Notes: generated by a model not told the origin, from the letters alone. A stretch of 64,000 nucleotides of DNA from an uncultured Clostridia bacterium (GCA_947623585.1 CANQHA010000001.1:124001-188000), one strand, 5' to 3'; counted from the stretch's first letter, positions 8,992-17,227 are shown. A program made the numbers and translations.

Positions 8992-9597
8992 TCAAGAAAA
9001 CATTCCTTCAACGGTCTCGAGCGGTGTTCCGTCCATTATCGTGACGGTCAGGTTGACTACGACTCCCTTTTCAACGGCGATATAGCAGCACTGCTCGAAA
9101 ATAACGCCCTCGTACTCGGTCGTTGCGTTAAGCGCGTGAAACTTTATGCCGCAAAGCTCTTTTGAATCGGCGTCGGAAAAAGTGTATTTGAACCCGATAG
9201 CGTCGCCGTATTCGACTATCGACGCCTTGATGTCGTCAAGAACGGAATCGTAATCGACTACGCCGGTGTTTCCGACTATCTGAAGCATACAGTTGACATT
9301 GTTGCCGGTCACGGGGTCGATGACGAACATATCATAGAACTCGTCGCCCTCCTCGACCTCTACCCCGCCCTCTTCGATAAGGTCGGCAGTGGTAGACATC
9401 AGACCAGCAAGGTCCTCGTCGCTGTAATACTCCCAGCCCGAGGGCTTGGTGAACGTGAGGCCGAGATAGTCGTTTGTGTAAACATCGCCCGATACTTCGC
9501 CCCTGAGCTCGTCATAAGTCGGCAGCTTTGAGGCCGAGCAGCCCGCGAGCGAAAAGATAAGCGCCGCCGCAAAAAGAAGCGATAAAAGTTTTTTCAT
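8992..9597 (-). CDS. Small lipoprotein of unknown function
   Basis: The 201-residue product has a classic lipoprotein signal with lipobox LAGC (Cys20), so it should be anchored outside the membrane. The mature part is acidic, with a segment reading YLGLTFTKPSGWEYYS near residue 45 that recalls small extracytoplasmic PsbP-like folds. I do not recognise a family with certainty. The start is clear: ATG at 9597 follows GGGGGAATAAAT. It has its own promoter and stands alone, flanked by REP-C on one side and REP-B/REP-A on the other. Confidence 0.75.
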   Translation of the reverse strand: MKKLLSLLFAAALIFSLAGCSASKLPTYDELRGEVSGDVYTNDYLGLTFTKPSGWEYYSDEDLAGLMSTTADLIEEGGVEVEEGDEFYDMFVIDPVTGNNVNCMLQIVGNTGVVDYDSVLDDIKASIVEYGDAIGFKYTFSDADSKELCGIKFHALNATTEYEGVIFEQCCYIAVEKGVVVNLTVTIMDGTPLETVEGMFS

Positions 9598-9627
9598 ATT
9601 TATTCCCCCAGCATTAAAAGATAATTT

Positions 9628-9656
9628 ATTTTAACACCGGAGGAGGAGTTTGTCAA
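9628..9656 (-). promoter_or_regulatory. Sigma-A promoter of the small lipoprotein gene
   Basis: TTGACA (9656-9651), a 17-base spacer and TAAAAT (9633-9628) on the minus strand, about 30 bases before the ATG at 9597. Confidence 0.8.
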
Positions 9657-9680
9657 CTGATAGATGGGCCCCCGCCCCTC

Positions 9681-9831
9681 GAGGGAACATAAGCGGGTTT
9701 TGCAGCCAATCGAACTTCGCCGCCATGCCGAATCGGCGTCTCGTCCTCTTGGACAAAACCCGCTTCTGTGGCACAACGCCCCTGCGGGGCTTTTGTGCGC
9801 ATGGAGCGTTCAGGAACATAGCGCGGAAGAA
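9681..9831. repeat. Dispersed repeat REP-B, copy 1
   Basis: This 151-bp unit recurs at 42710-42860 in the same orientation with roughly nine of ten bases matching by eye. It contains a 12-bp inverted repeat AAGCGGGTTTTG (9691-9702) / CAAAACCCGCTT (9754-9765) with an inner CGCCG/CGGCG hairpin. A second hairpin, GCACAA...TTGTGC, surrounds CCCCTGCGGGG. It joins REP-A directly. No credible gene lies inside. Confidence 0.85.
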
Positions 9832-9832
9832 G

Positions 9833-10057
9833 AAAAGGAATTCAATATTTTCCTCTTTCGAGGAAAATATTTCATGCTATTTTAAGCCACCCCACCCCCG
9901 CCGAGGTTTTGTAACGAAGCACTACATGGCAACGCCCCCGCCCCTTGAGGGGCGGGGGCGGCTCAATTTTTCCGCTCAGTAGGAAGCGCGGTGGGGGTGG
10001 GGTGATAAACGATAGCATTCTTCTTCCCCTCGCGCACGGGGAAGATGAATACCTTTT
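9833..10057. repeat. Dispersed nested-palindrome repeat REP-A, copy 1
   Basis: The 225-bp element begins AAAAGGAATTC and ends GAATACCTTTT, which are inverted repeats apart from one base. Inside are a 12-bp left hairpin (9844-9871), a long arm CACCCCACCCCC pairing with GGGGGTGGGGTG, a central GC hairpin (CGCCCCCGCCCC with GGGGCGGGGGCG) and a 13-bp right hairpin with one mismatch (10017-10050). An element of identical length is at 42927-43151. It ends 6 bases before the sigG stop codon. Confidence 0.85.
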
Positions 10058-10063
10058 TACCCC

Positions 10064-10834
10064 CTAAACCTTTGATTTTATCCTGTTCAGCGCGCTTTTT
10101 TCAAGGCGCGAGACCTGAGCCTGAGAAATGCCGATCTCCTTTGCGACCTCGACCTGCGTTTTGCCCTGATAAAATCTCAGATAAAGTATGTTTTTCTCGC
10201 GCTCGGAAAGCATCAAGATCGCTTCGCGGAGCATAAGCTCGTCGATCCAGCCCTCGTCGCTCGAAGAATCGCCCAACTGGTCGAGCATATAAAGAACGTC
10301 GCCGGAATTGGAATAGACAGGCTCGTATATTGAGACGGGGTCGCTTATAGATTCGAGCGCAAAAACTATCTCCGACTTCGGAACGCCGATGACCTTTGCT
10401 ATTTCCTCGGCGGTTGGTTCGCGATCCTTTCCGCTCATCAGCGATTCCTTGACCTGCATCGCTCGGTAGGCAAGATCGCGGGTCGAGCGGCTCACGCGGA
10501 TAGAGTTGTTGTCTCTTAAATATCTTCTCAGCTCGCCGCTTATCATCGGCACGGCATATGTCGAAAACCTGACGTCGAGCGAAAGATCAAAGTTATCTAT
10601 CGCCTTGATGAGCCCTACCACTCCGACCTGAAAGAGGTCGTCGGGCTGAGCGCCGCGGTTCATGAATTTTTGAATAACGCTTAAAACCAGCCTGAGATTC
10701 CCCTCGATAAGCTCTTCGCGGGCGGCTCGGTCGCCGTTTCTTGCTTTTTTAAGAAGCTCTGTCTTTTCGTCCTCGGTCAGCAATTTCAGCTTAGAGGTGT
10801 TCACCCCGCTGATCTCAACCTTATTGTACTGCAT
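10064..10834 (-). CDS. sigG: Forespore sigma factor SigG
   Basis: Sigma-G directs late gene expression in the forespore. The 256-residue protein has the characteristic N-terminus MQYNKVEISGVNTSKLKLL, sigma region 2 (DDLFQVGVVGLIKAIDNFD and FSTYAVPMISGELRRYLRD), region 3 and a region 4 helix-turn-helix (TQVEVAKEIGISQAQVSRLE). The start ATG at 10834 follows GGGAGATTGCC. It lies 87 bases after sigE in the same direction, the arrangement known from Bacillus (spoIIGA-sigE-sigG). The gap contains a forespore-type promoter candidate, which would give the delayed expression expected for sigG. Confidence 0.97.
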   Translation of the reverse strand: MQYNKVEISGVNTSKLKLLTEDEKTELLKKARNGDRAAREELIEGNLRLVLSVIQKFMNRGAQPDDLFQVGVVGLIKAIDNFDLSLDVRFSTYAVPMISGELRRYLRDNNSIRVSRSTRDLAYRAMQVKESLMSGKDREPTAEEIAKVIGVPKSEIVFALESISDPVSIYEPVYSNSGDVLYMLDQLGDSSSDEGWIDELMLREAILMLSEREKNILYLRFYQGKTQVEVAKEIGISQAQVSRLEKSALNRIKSKV

Positions 10835-10864
10835 GGCAATCTCCCAAAACAGAAGTTTTGAGAT

Positions 10865-10895
10865 AATTATTGCCAGCGCCGCGCCCGGCTATTCA
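10865..10895 (-). promoter_or_regulatory. Candidate sigma-F/sigma-G promoter of sigG
   Basis: On the minus strand TGAATA (10895-10890), 15 bases and GGCAATAATT (10874-10865) fit the known sigma-F pattern (GYATA, about 15 bases, GGnnAnAnTR) apart from single mismatches. The -35 also fits sigma-G. It lies 30 bases before the sigG ATG. Confidence 0.5.
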
Positions 10896-10921
10896 GTTTT
10901 TGCTAAGGCATTATTTGGCAG

Positions 10922-11638
10922 TCAGCAGATAGCTTCCAGCTCTTTTTTCAGCTCTTTGAGAATTCTTTTTTCGAGCCGGGAAATATAAGACTGCGATATC
11001 CCTATCACGTCGGCGACCTCTTTTTGAGTCATTTCACGTCCGCCCAAAAGCCCGAAGCGCATCTGCATTATAAAGCGCTCTCTGCCGTCGAGGCGCTCGA
11101 CCGCTTCGATGAGCAGCCGCCTTTCGGTCTCGCTTTCAAGCCGGCTGCCGACCTCGTCGGCGTCGGTGCCGATAACGTCGGACAAAAGCAGCTCGTTGCC
11201 GTCCCAGTCGATGTTCAGCGGCTCGTCGATGGATATCTCGTTGCGCTGTTGGCTTGTTTTGCGAAGATACATAAGTATCTCGTTCTCGATACATCTTGAG
11301 GCGTAAGTCGCCAGCTTGATGTTTTTCTCGGGGTTGAAGGTGTTGACCGCCTTTATAAGCCCTATCGTTCCTATCGAAACAAGGTCCTCGACGCCTATTC
11401 CCGTCGATTCAAATTTCTTGGATATGTAGACCACAAGCCTTAAATTGTGGATTATCAGCTTCTCCCGCGCCTTTTTCGGCTCGGTTTTTAATAGCTCGAA
11501 AACCCGCTTTTCCTCCTCGAGTTTAAGAGGCGGCGGCAGGGTGTCGGGGCCGTTTATATAATCGACCGCTCCCCTGACCTTAAAAATAGACCTCAAAAAG
11601 CCTGTTATCGCCGAAAAAACTGCCTTCAAATTGATCAT
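10922..11638 (-). CDS. sigE: Mother-cell sigma factor SigE (made as pro-protein)
   Basis: Sigma-E is the first mother-cell sigma factor of sporulation and is activated by cleavage of an N-terminal pro-region by SpoIIGA. The 238-residue product has a hydrophobic/basic pro-segment ([19 protein letters not shown]), region 2 ([37 protein letters not shown]) and a region 4 helix-turn-helix ([19 protein letters not shown]). The frame is open upstream, but ATG 11638 gives the family N-terminus. Its GAAAGGG is very close to the ATG, so TTG 11629 is a possible alternative. It begins 16 bases after spoIIGA. Confidence 0.95.
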   Translation of the reverse strand: MINLKAVFSAITGFLRSIFKVRGAVDYINGPDTLPPPLKLEEEKRVFELLKTEPKKAREKLIIHNLRLVVYISKKFESTGIGVEDLVSIGTIGLIKAVNTFNPEKNIKLATYASRCIENEILMYLRKTSQQRNEISIDEPLNIDWDGNELLLSDVIGTDADEVGSRLESETERRLLIEAVERLDGRERFIMQMRFGLLGGREMTQKEVADVIGISQSYISRLEKRILKELKKELEAIC

Positions 11639-11654
11639 TCCCTTTCGTTTGATT

Positions 11655-12455
11655 TCATCTGAGAATATCCGGGTCGAACACCGCTCGCTTCTCGCTGCCC
11701 GGGGCCGAGGCCACAAGCGCGCTGACGCTTTTGGTCCTCCCCTTTTCGTCCCGAAAAGTCACGCTTCCGGGGTTTACGGCATAAAGAACGCCCTCGCCAG
11801 ATATCGTTTGATACGGCACGGCGCGAAAGCCCCTGCCGCCGTCGATGTTTATTCCGGTGCAGATTATCACCGGAAGCCCCGAAAATAGATCCCTCGCTTT
11901 GTTTCCGGTGTCGGCAACTCCGTCAAGTGAAAATGCTTTACAGCCTATTCTGAACTCAACTCGGTAGGAATTAAGCCTTCCGAGGCAAAAGGAGCGCATC
12001 GCCGAAAACCTGCACAGCAAAAAATATATCGCGGCGGTCGAAAGTATCAGAGCAAGCGGCGATATGTCAAGATAGACAAACCCGCCCGTGAGCGCGATCT
12101 TTGGCGCTCCCAAAAGATTTTCGACAAGGCTTAGCGCGGAAAACAAAAGCATATTCGAGCCGATGAACGAAGCCGTCAGCATGAGGTATTTTTTAAGCCC
12201 GACGCCGAAAAAAGCGACGCCGGTTATTAAAAAACATGAAGCCGCTTTCAGGCAAAGCACTGTAAAGGTCATCAGCTTTCCACTTATCGGGAGCAAAATT
12301 ATCAGCGACGACGCTCCGCCAGAAAAAGCCGCAAGCGCTCTTCTTATAGGCTTTGAATACGTGTGGGTCAGCGCGGCGGTGAGGCTTAAAAGTATCCACG
12401 TCATGTAGGTGTTTAAAACGACGAGAACGTCTATGTAAATGTCCACTTCTATCAC
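11655..12455 (-). CDS. spoIIGA: Sporulation sigma-E processing protease SpoIIGA
   Basis: SpoIIGA is the septal membrane aspartic protease that removes the pro-sequence of sigma-E. The 266-residue sequence has about five membrane helices in residues 1-150 and a soluble C-terminal domain with the catalytic motif ADTGN (Asp182). Later motifs include LPVIICTG and [13 protein letters not shown]. It is followed by sigE at 16 bases, the conserved pairing. A promoter candidate with unusually long spacing and a Spo0A-box-like site lies directly upstream. Confidence 0.93.
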   Translation of the reverse strand: MIEVDIYIDVLVVLNTYMTWILLSLTAALTHTYSKPIRRALAAFSGGASSLIILLPISGKLMTFTVLCLKAASCFLITGVAFFGVGLKKYLMLTASFIGSNMLLFSALSLVENLLGAPKIALTGGFVYLDISPLALILSTAAIYFLLCRFSAMRSFCLGRLNSYRVEFRIGCKAFSLDGVADTGNKARDLFSGLPVIICTGINIDGGRGFRAVPYQTISGEGVLYAVNPGSVTFRDEKGRTKSVSALVASAPGSEKRAVFDPDILR

Positions 12456-12462
12456 CGAGATA

Positions 12463-12498
12463 ATTTTAGCCCCAAAAAGATGTAAAAACTGTCGATTT
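12463..12498 (-). promoter_or_regulatory. Candidate Spo0A-dependent promoter of spoIIGA-sigE
   Basis: On the minus strand TCGACA (12495-12490), 21 bases and TAAAAT (12468-12463) precede the spoIIGA ATG by 8 bases, so the transcript leader would be very short or the gene leaderless. TGTCGATTT on the plus strand (12490-12498) is one base off the Spo0A box TGTCGAA and overlaps the -35. The Bacillus spoIIG promoter is known for a 22-base spacer and overlapping 0A boxes. Confidence 0.45.
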
Positions 12499-12511
12499 CG
12501 GCGGGCAAAAG

Positions 12512-12542
12512 AAAAAGCCCCTGTTTTTCACAGAGGCTTTTT
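12512..12542 (-). terminator. Terminator after the M18 aminopeptidase gene
   Basis: A 13-bp stem with one G-T pair (12512-12524 with 12530-12542) has a loop of five and a T-rich 3' arm. It separates the prfA operon from spoIIGA. Confidence 0.75.
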
Positions 12543-12551
12543 GCGCAAAAA

Positions 12552-13955
12552 TTATTTTATGAACGCCGAGAATCCTTTGTAGGCCATATAGACGTCCAGC
12601 TTGGAGGTGACCTCGAACGGAGAATGCATACAAAGCACCGGAACTCCGACGTCTACGACCTCGATATCCATGTTGCCGATATATGCCGCGACCGTTCCAC
12701 CGCCGCCGAGATCGACCCTGCCGAGCTCGGTGGTCTGCCAGAGGACCTTGTTCTCGTCGAAGACGTTTCTCACATAGGAGACGAATTCGGCGCTTGAGTC
12801 GTTGCAGCCGCTCTTTCCGCGCGAGCCGGTGAATTTGGACATCGCAAGACCGTAGTTGCAGTAGCTTGCGTTGCGCGGGTCGTGAACGTCGGTGAAGGTG
12901 GGGTCGAACGCCGCGGAAACGTCGGCCGAAAGGCACTTTGAGTTTCTAATTACGCTGTAAGCCGGAACGTCGGCCATGTCGGCCAGAGATTCGAGGAAGT
13001 GACGAAGATAATCGCTGTTGAGGCCGGTCGGTCCGACGCTGCCTATCTCCTCTTTATCGGTCAGAACGGCGACGGCGGTGTCGTCGGGGTTGTCGCAGTC
13101 AAGAATGGCTTCGAGCGCTGGATATGCGCAGACGCGGTCGTCCTGTCCGTAAGCGCCGATAAGTCCGCAGTCGAGGCCGACGTTTTTAGCCTTGAACGCC
13201 GGAACGACCTCGAGCTCGGCCGAGATGAAATCGCTTTCGATGATTCCGTATTTTTCGTTGAGCAGCTTCATTACGTTGAGTTTGATCTTTTCGGATACGT
13301 TGTCGTCCTTGAACGGGCGGCTGCCGATCATGACGTTGAGCTCTTCGCCCTTGATGCCCTCGGCAAGAGTGCGCTTGGACTGCTCCTGCGCAAGGTGCGG
13401 CAAAAGGTCGGTTATGGTGAAAACGGGGTCGTTTTCGTCCTCGCCGATGTTCACAGTTACGCCCGAACCGTCGGCCTTGAAGATAACGCCGTGGAGCGCA
13501 AGGGGAATCGTCACCCATTGATATTTTCTCACGCCGCCGTAATAGTGGGTCTTGAGAAGGCAGAAATCGGAGGTCTCATAAAGCGGGTGCTGCTTAAGGT
13601 CGAGCCTCGGAGAGTCGATGTGCGCCGCGACGATCTTTACGCCGTTTGCGACGGAATTTTTGCCGATGACGCAGAGAATGAGGCTTTTGTTGCGAACGTT
13701 GCAATAGACCTTCTCGCCGGGCTTATAGACCTTTCCGAACTCGTAGGGCGTGAAGCCGTTGGCCTCGGCAAGCGCTATCGAAGCGGTGACCGCCTCGCGC
13801 TCGGTCTTGGCGTCGTCAAGGAACTTCATATAGCCCTCGCAGAAAGCGTCGGCGCGCTCGATCTCGGCCTCGTCGACCTCAAGAAGCCCGTTTTTTCTCT
13901 TTGTCAGCAGCTTTTCCTCCAAAGCCTGACCGACGGATTTTTCTTCATTTGACAT
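12552..13955 (-). CDS. M18 family metal aminopeptidase
   Basis: This cytoplasmic zinc aminopeptidase of the M18 family (aspartyl aminopeptidase / aminopeptidase I type) removes N-terminal residues from peptides. The 467-residue product shows the metal and catalytic signatures AAHIDSPRLDLKQHP, DKEEIGSVGPTGLNSDYL and a C-terminal CMHSPFEVTSK. The open frame runs 71 codons further upstream, but that overlaps the transglycosylase gene. ATG 13955 has GAAAGGAATGATTTTA in front of it and gives the usual N-terminus. It overlaps the upstream gene by 11 bases, so it is probably translationally coupled and last in the DUF951-prfA operon. Confidence 0.92.
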   Translation of the reverse strand: MSNEEKSVGQALEEKLLTKRKNGLLEVDEAEIERADAFCEGYMKFLDDAKTEREAVTASIALAEANGFTPYEFGKVYKPGEKVYCNVRNKSLILCVIGKNSVANGVKIVAAHIDSPRLDLKQHPLYETSDFCLLKTHYYGGVRKYQWVTIPLALHGVIFKADGSGVTVNIGEDENDPVFTITDLLPHLAQEQSKRTLAEGIKGEELNVMIGSRPFKDDNVSEKIKLNVMKLLNEKYGIIESDFISAELEVVPAFKAKNVGLDCGLIGAYGQDDRVCAYPALEAILDCDNPDDTAVAVLTDKEEIGSVGPTGLNSDYLRHFLESLADMADVPAYSVIRNSKCLSADVSAAFDPTFTDVHDPRNASYCNYGLAMSKFTGSRGKSGCNDSSAEFVSYVRNVFDENKVLWQTTELGRVDLGGGGTVAAYIGNMDIEVVDVGVPVLCMHSPFEVTSKLDVYMAYKGFSAFIK

Positions 13956-14535
13956 TAAAATCATTCCTTTCTCGGTTGTTGATGATATTTGAATATTTTT
14001 TGTATGCTTTGACGATCTTTTTCGCGTAGTGGCGGGTCGAGCTTCCGGGGATATCGTCCGTCGAGACGTTCTCGGGGTCGATCTCTCCGCTCTCGATCCA
14101 GCCGTCAACGGTGCCGATGCCCGCGTGATATGCCGCCGCGGCAAGCTCGACGCTGCCGTATCGGTCATATAAAAAGCCTATCATATAGGTCCCGAACATG
14201 ACGCTGTACTCGGGGGTGTACATATCCTCGAAGGAAAGATCGCTCTTTTTGAGCCGCCACGCTACCCACTCGAAAGAATCCTCGATTATCTGCATAAGCC
14301 CTATCGCGCCGACGTCGGATCTCGCGTCGGGATTGAAATTCGACTCGACCTTTATGACAGAATAGACGAGCGCGGGATCGACCGAAAACTCGCGGCACCA
14401 ACGCTCGACCTCGTCCTCGTAAGCGGTTCTGTAAGACAGGTCGGCCAGCTTTGAGGGCAGATAATCAAAAAGCAGAAACATCGCGGAAAGCGTCAGCGCA
14501 ACCGCTATGACAAACGCAAAGGCTTTTTTAATCAT
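13945..14535 (-). CDS. Membrane-anchored lytic transglycosylase (SLT domain)
   Basis: The 196-residue protein has one N-terminal membrane segment (residues 4-24) and a Slt70-type lysozyme-like domain. Its catalytic Glu lies in YSVIKVESNFNPDARS, followed by GAIGLMQI, VMFGTYMIGFL and AAAAYHAGIGTVDGW. Such enzymes cleave peptidoglycan strands with formation of 1,6-anhydro-MurNAc. Its place immediately after coaE with an 8-base overlap is seen in other Clostridia and suggests co-transcription rather than shared function. Confidence 0.9.
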   Translation of the reverse strand: MIKKAFAFVIAVALTLSAMFLLFDYLPSKLADLSYRTAYEDEVERWCREFSVDPALVYSVIKVESNFNPDARSDVGAIGLMQIIEDSFEWVAWRLKKSDLSFEDMYTPEYSVMFGTYMIGFLYDRYGSVELAAAAYHAGIGTVDGWIESGEIDPENVSTDDIPGSSTRHYAKKIVKAYKKYSNIINNRERNDFNVK

Positions 14536-15142
14536 CGAATCGCTCCCTGAGCTTGCGGGAAATATCGGCAGCGGCGGCTTTTAAGTCGCTTATGTCGCCG
14601 TCGTTTTTTATGAGATAGTCGGAGCGAGCCGCGAAGAAATCCTCGGAAAACTGGCTCGAAAGCCTTGATTTTGCAAACTCGACCGGCACGCCGTCGCGCT
14701 CGAGTATTCTTTTCAGCTTTAAATCAAACGGTGCGACGACGCTTATCACCGCCGAGCAGATGTCCGCAAGACCGCTTTCGAAAAGGGTCGGCGCGTCAAG
14801 GATAACGATTTTTTCCCCTAAGTCGCGAAGCTCGCGAATGAGCCTGAATATCTCGGCGGTGATATAGGGAAAAATTATCCCGCCGTAGCGCCGCAGCTTT
14901 TCGGCGTCGTTAAAAACTATCGCGCCGAGCTTTTGCCTTAAAAGGCCGCTTTCGTCAACGCAGTCGGGAAAAACCTCTTTCATTTCGGCTAAAAACTCGG
15001 GGAAATCGGCAACGCGCCGCGAAACGGCGTCACAATTTATCACCGAGAAGCCGAGCGAACGAAAAATCTCCGAAACCGAGGTCTTTCCGGCGCCGCTCTG
15101 ACCCGTCAGACCTATGACCTTAACATTGTCAAGCGTATTCAT
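14528..15142 (-). CDS. coaE: Dephospho-CoA kinase
   Basis: CoaE performs the last step of coenzyme A synthesis, phosphorylating dephospho-CoA at the 3'-hydroxyl with ATP. The 204-residue protein starts with the P-loop GLTGQSGAGKTSVSEIF and has the family segments INCDAVSR and FIL-like IVILDAPTLFESGL. Length is normal. It begins 1 base after the tsaC stop. Confidence 0.93.
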   Translation of the reverse strand: MNTLDNVKVIGLTGQSGAGKTSVSEIFRSLGFSVINCDAVSRRVADFPEFLAEMKEVFPDCVDESGLLRQKLGAIVFNDAEKLRRYGGIIFPYITAEIFRLIRELRDLGEKIVILDAPTLFESGLADICSAVISVVAPFDLKLKRILERDGVPVEFAKSRLSSQFSEDFFAARSDYLIKNDGDISDLKAAAADISRKLRERFDD

Positions 15143-15143
15143 T

Positions 15144-16157
15144 TCAGCACTCCAAATCAGTCACGTTAAAGCCCGCCGCGCGAAGAATTCTGTTATAGAC
15201 CGCAAGACCTATCCCCGAAGCCTCGGGGCAGCGCGCAAAGACCCTTTTTGCGCCCTTTTCGTCGAGCACCCGAAGCGCCTCGAAAAGCGCGTGAGCCTGA
15301 ACGGCGGGATCGTCGCCATAGCAGATAAAAGGTATCTCGGGGACAGCCTCCTGCTCGGAAAAAACAAGGCAGAAATCGCCGCTCTCGGCGTTCTTTAATA
15401 CGTATTCGCGGTATTTTTCAAGGCTGCCGCGAATTATCCTTACGTCGGCTTTCGGGGCGTAGTGCCTGTATTTCATGCCCGGAGAACGCGCGACCGCGCC
15501 GGATTCGAGCTTTTCAAGAACGCCGCCGTCAACGGTGACTTTGCAAACCTCGGAAAGCATCTCGGCGGTAACTCCGCCCGGGCGCAATATCCTTACGCCG
15601 CCGTTTTCGGGGATTATGACCGTCGATTCTACGCCGACCGAGGACTCTCCGCCGTCGATTATCGCGGGGATCCTTCCGCTCATGTCCTCGAAAACGCGCC
15701 TTGCGTTGGTGGGGCTGGGGCTCCCCGAAAGGTTTGCAGACGGCGCCGCAAGCGGAAACCCGCAAAGCTCGATGAGCCTTTTTGCGGCGGGGTGCGAGGG
15801 AAACCTTATGCCGACGGTGTCAAGCCCTCCGCTCGTTACCGAGGGGATTTTTTCGGACTTCGGCATGATGACAGTCAGCGGCCCGGGCCAGAAGCGCTCG
15901 GACAGCGAATATAGGATATCGGGCACGTTCGAGGCGATATCGGAAATCATCTCGACGCCCGAGATGTGAACTATAAGCGGGTTGTCGGCGGGTCTTCCTT
16001 TTGCGGCGAAAATTTTTCGGACGGCTTTTTCGTCAAAGGCGTTCGCCGCAAGACCGTAGACCGTTTCGGTCGGAAAGCCGACGACCTCGCCCTTTTTGAG
16101 AAGCTCCGCCGCCTTTTTCAGGCTTTTTTCGGTGCAATCAAGAATCTCGGTATTCAT
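15144..16157 (-). CDS. tsaC: L-threonylcarbamoyladenylate synthase (Sua5 type)
   Basis: This enzyme makes threonylcarbamoyl-AMP from threonine, bicarbonate and ATP for the t6A37 modification of ANN-decoding tRNAs. The 337-residue product is the long Sua5 form: the YrdC domain (VVGFPTETVYGLAANAFD, KGRPADNPLIVHI, GPLTVIMPKS, SAPSANLSGSPSPT) plus a C-terminal Sua5 domain after a linker with RSPGMKYRHYAPKA. It is the equivalent of ywlC, which also follows prfA in Bacillus. Its start overlaps the end of prfA by 4 bases. Confidence 0.95.
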   Translation of the reverse strand: MNTEILDCTEKSLKKAAELLKKGEVVGFPTETVYGLAANAFDEKAVRKIFAAKGRPADNPLIVHISGVEMISDIASNVPDILYSLSERFWPGPLTVIMPKSEKIPSVTSGGLDTVGIRFPSHPAAKRLIELCGFPLAAPSANLSGSPSPTNARRVFEDMSGRIPAIIDGGESSVGVESTVIIPENGGVRILRPGGVTAEMLSEVCKVTVDGGVLEKLESGAVARSPGMKYRHYAPKADVRIIRGSLEKYREYVLKNAESGDFCLVFSEQEAVPEIPFICYGDDPAVQAHALFEALRVLDEKGAKRVFARCPEASGIGLAVYNRILRAAGFNVTDLEC

Positions 16158-17227
16158 TCTTGTCCCTCTGCGGCGAGCTTTGCCGCCTGATCGGCGGTCG
16201 CAAGCGCGTCTATGACCTCGTCGAGATTGCCGTTCAAAACGGAATCCAGCTTGTAAAGCGTAAGCCCGATGCGATGATCGGAAAGGCGGTTCTCGGGGAA
16301 ATTATAGGTCCTTATCCGCTCAGAGCGGTCGCCCGTGCCTATCTGGGACCTGCGCTCGCTCGCATATGCGGCGTCAAGCTCGGCCTGCTTTTTCTCAAGA
16401 AGCCGCGAGCAGAGGACCTTCATTGCGCGGTCGCGGTTTTTTTGCTGGCTTCTCTCGTCCTGACACTCGACGACGAGCCCCGTCGGGAGATGGGTTATTC
16501 TGACAGCGGACTCGGTTTTGTTTATATGCTGCCCGCCCGCGCCGGAGGCTCTGAAAACGTCGATTTTAAGGTCTTTGTCGTCGATGTCGAGCTCGGCGTT
16601 CTCGGCTTCGGGCAAAACCGCAACGGTCGCAGTCGAGGTCTGTATACGCCCCTGAGACTCGGTCTCGGGCACTCGCTGAACGCGGTGTACTCCCCTCTCG
16701 TATTTTAAACGAGAAAAAGCACCCGCGCCCTCGACCGAAAATTCGGCCTCCTTAACGCCGCCGAGCTCGGTCTCGTTGAGATTTAATATCTCGACCTTCC
16801 AGCGCTTTGAATCGGCATAAAGCGTGTACATTCTCATAAGAGAATGAGCAAAAAGCGCGGCTTCCTCGCCGCCGGCGCCTGCGCGTATCTCAAGGATAAC
16901 GCTTCGGTTGTCGTTCGGGTCTTTCGGCAGGAGCAGAATTTTTAGCTCCTCGGAAAGCCTTGAAATATCTTCTTTTGCCGAGCTGTACTGCTCGTTTATC
17001 ATCTCTAAAAAGTCCCTGTCGCTCTCGGATCGCCTGAGCTCTTCGGCCTCGGAAAGTGATTTTTCGGCCGCAAGATATTCGCGGTATTTTTCGACGATGG
17101 GAGTCAGCGAGGAGTATTCCTTCATGAGGTTGCGGTAAAGCGCAGGGTCGTTGAGCGTCTCGGGCTGAGAGAGGCGCTCGCTTATCTCGGCGTATTTTTC
17201 ATTAAGCGCTTTAAGTTTATCAAACAT
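16154..17227 (-). CDS. prfA: Peptide chain release factor 1
   Basis: RF1 reads UAA and UAG stop codons and triggers peptidyl-tRNA hydrolysis. The product has the GGQ catalytic loop (SGAGGQHINKTESAVRI, near residue 230) and domain I with the segment IRAGAGGEEAALFAHSL. The open frame begins with GTG 17242, but ATG 17227 gives the family start MFDKLKALNEKY and a normal length of 357 residues. The ribosome binding site AAAGGTG is 12 bases away, so the TTG at 17233 is an alternative. The start overlaps the DUF951 gene. Confidence 0.96.
   Translation of the reverse strand: MFDKLKALNEKYAEISERLSQPETLNDPALYRNLMKEYSSLTPIVEKYREYLAAEKSLSEAEELRRSESDRDFLEMINEQYSSAKEDISRLSEELKILLLPKDPNDNRSVILEIRAGAGGEEAALFAHSLMRMYTLYADSKRWKVEILNLNETELGGVKEAEFSVEGAGAFSRLKYERGVHRVQRVPETESQGRIQTSTATVAVLPEAENAELDIDDKDLKIDVFRASGAGGQHINKTESAVRITHLPTGLVVECQDERSQQKNRDRAMKVLCSRLLEKKQAELDAAYASERRSQIGTGDRSERIRTYNFPENRLSDHRIGLTLYKLDSVLNGNLDEVIDALATADQAAKLAAEGQE

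Noticed and set aside
9650-9982. 110-codon plus-strand open frame
   Set aside because: Lies entirely in REP-B/REP-A; the similar reading at 42.7-43.0 kb is due to the DNA repeat, not protein conservation.
12999-13952. 317-codon plus-strand open frame opposite the M18 aminopeptidase
   Set aside because: The minus-strand frame has all M18 motifs; this one has none.
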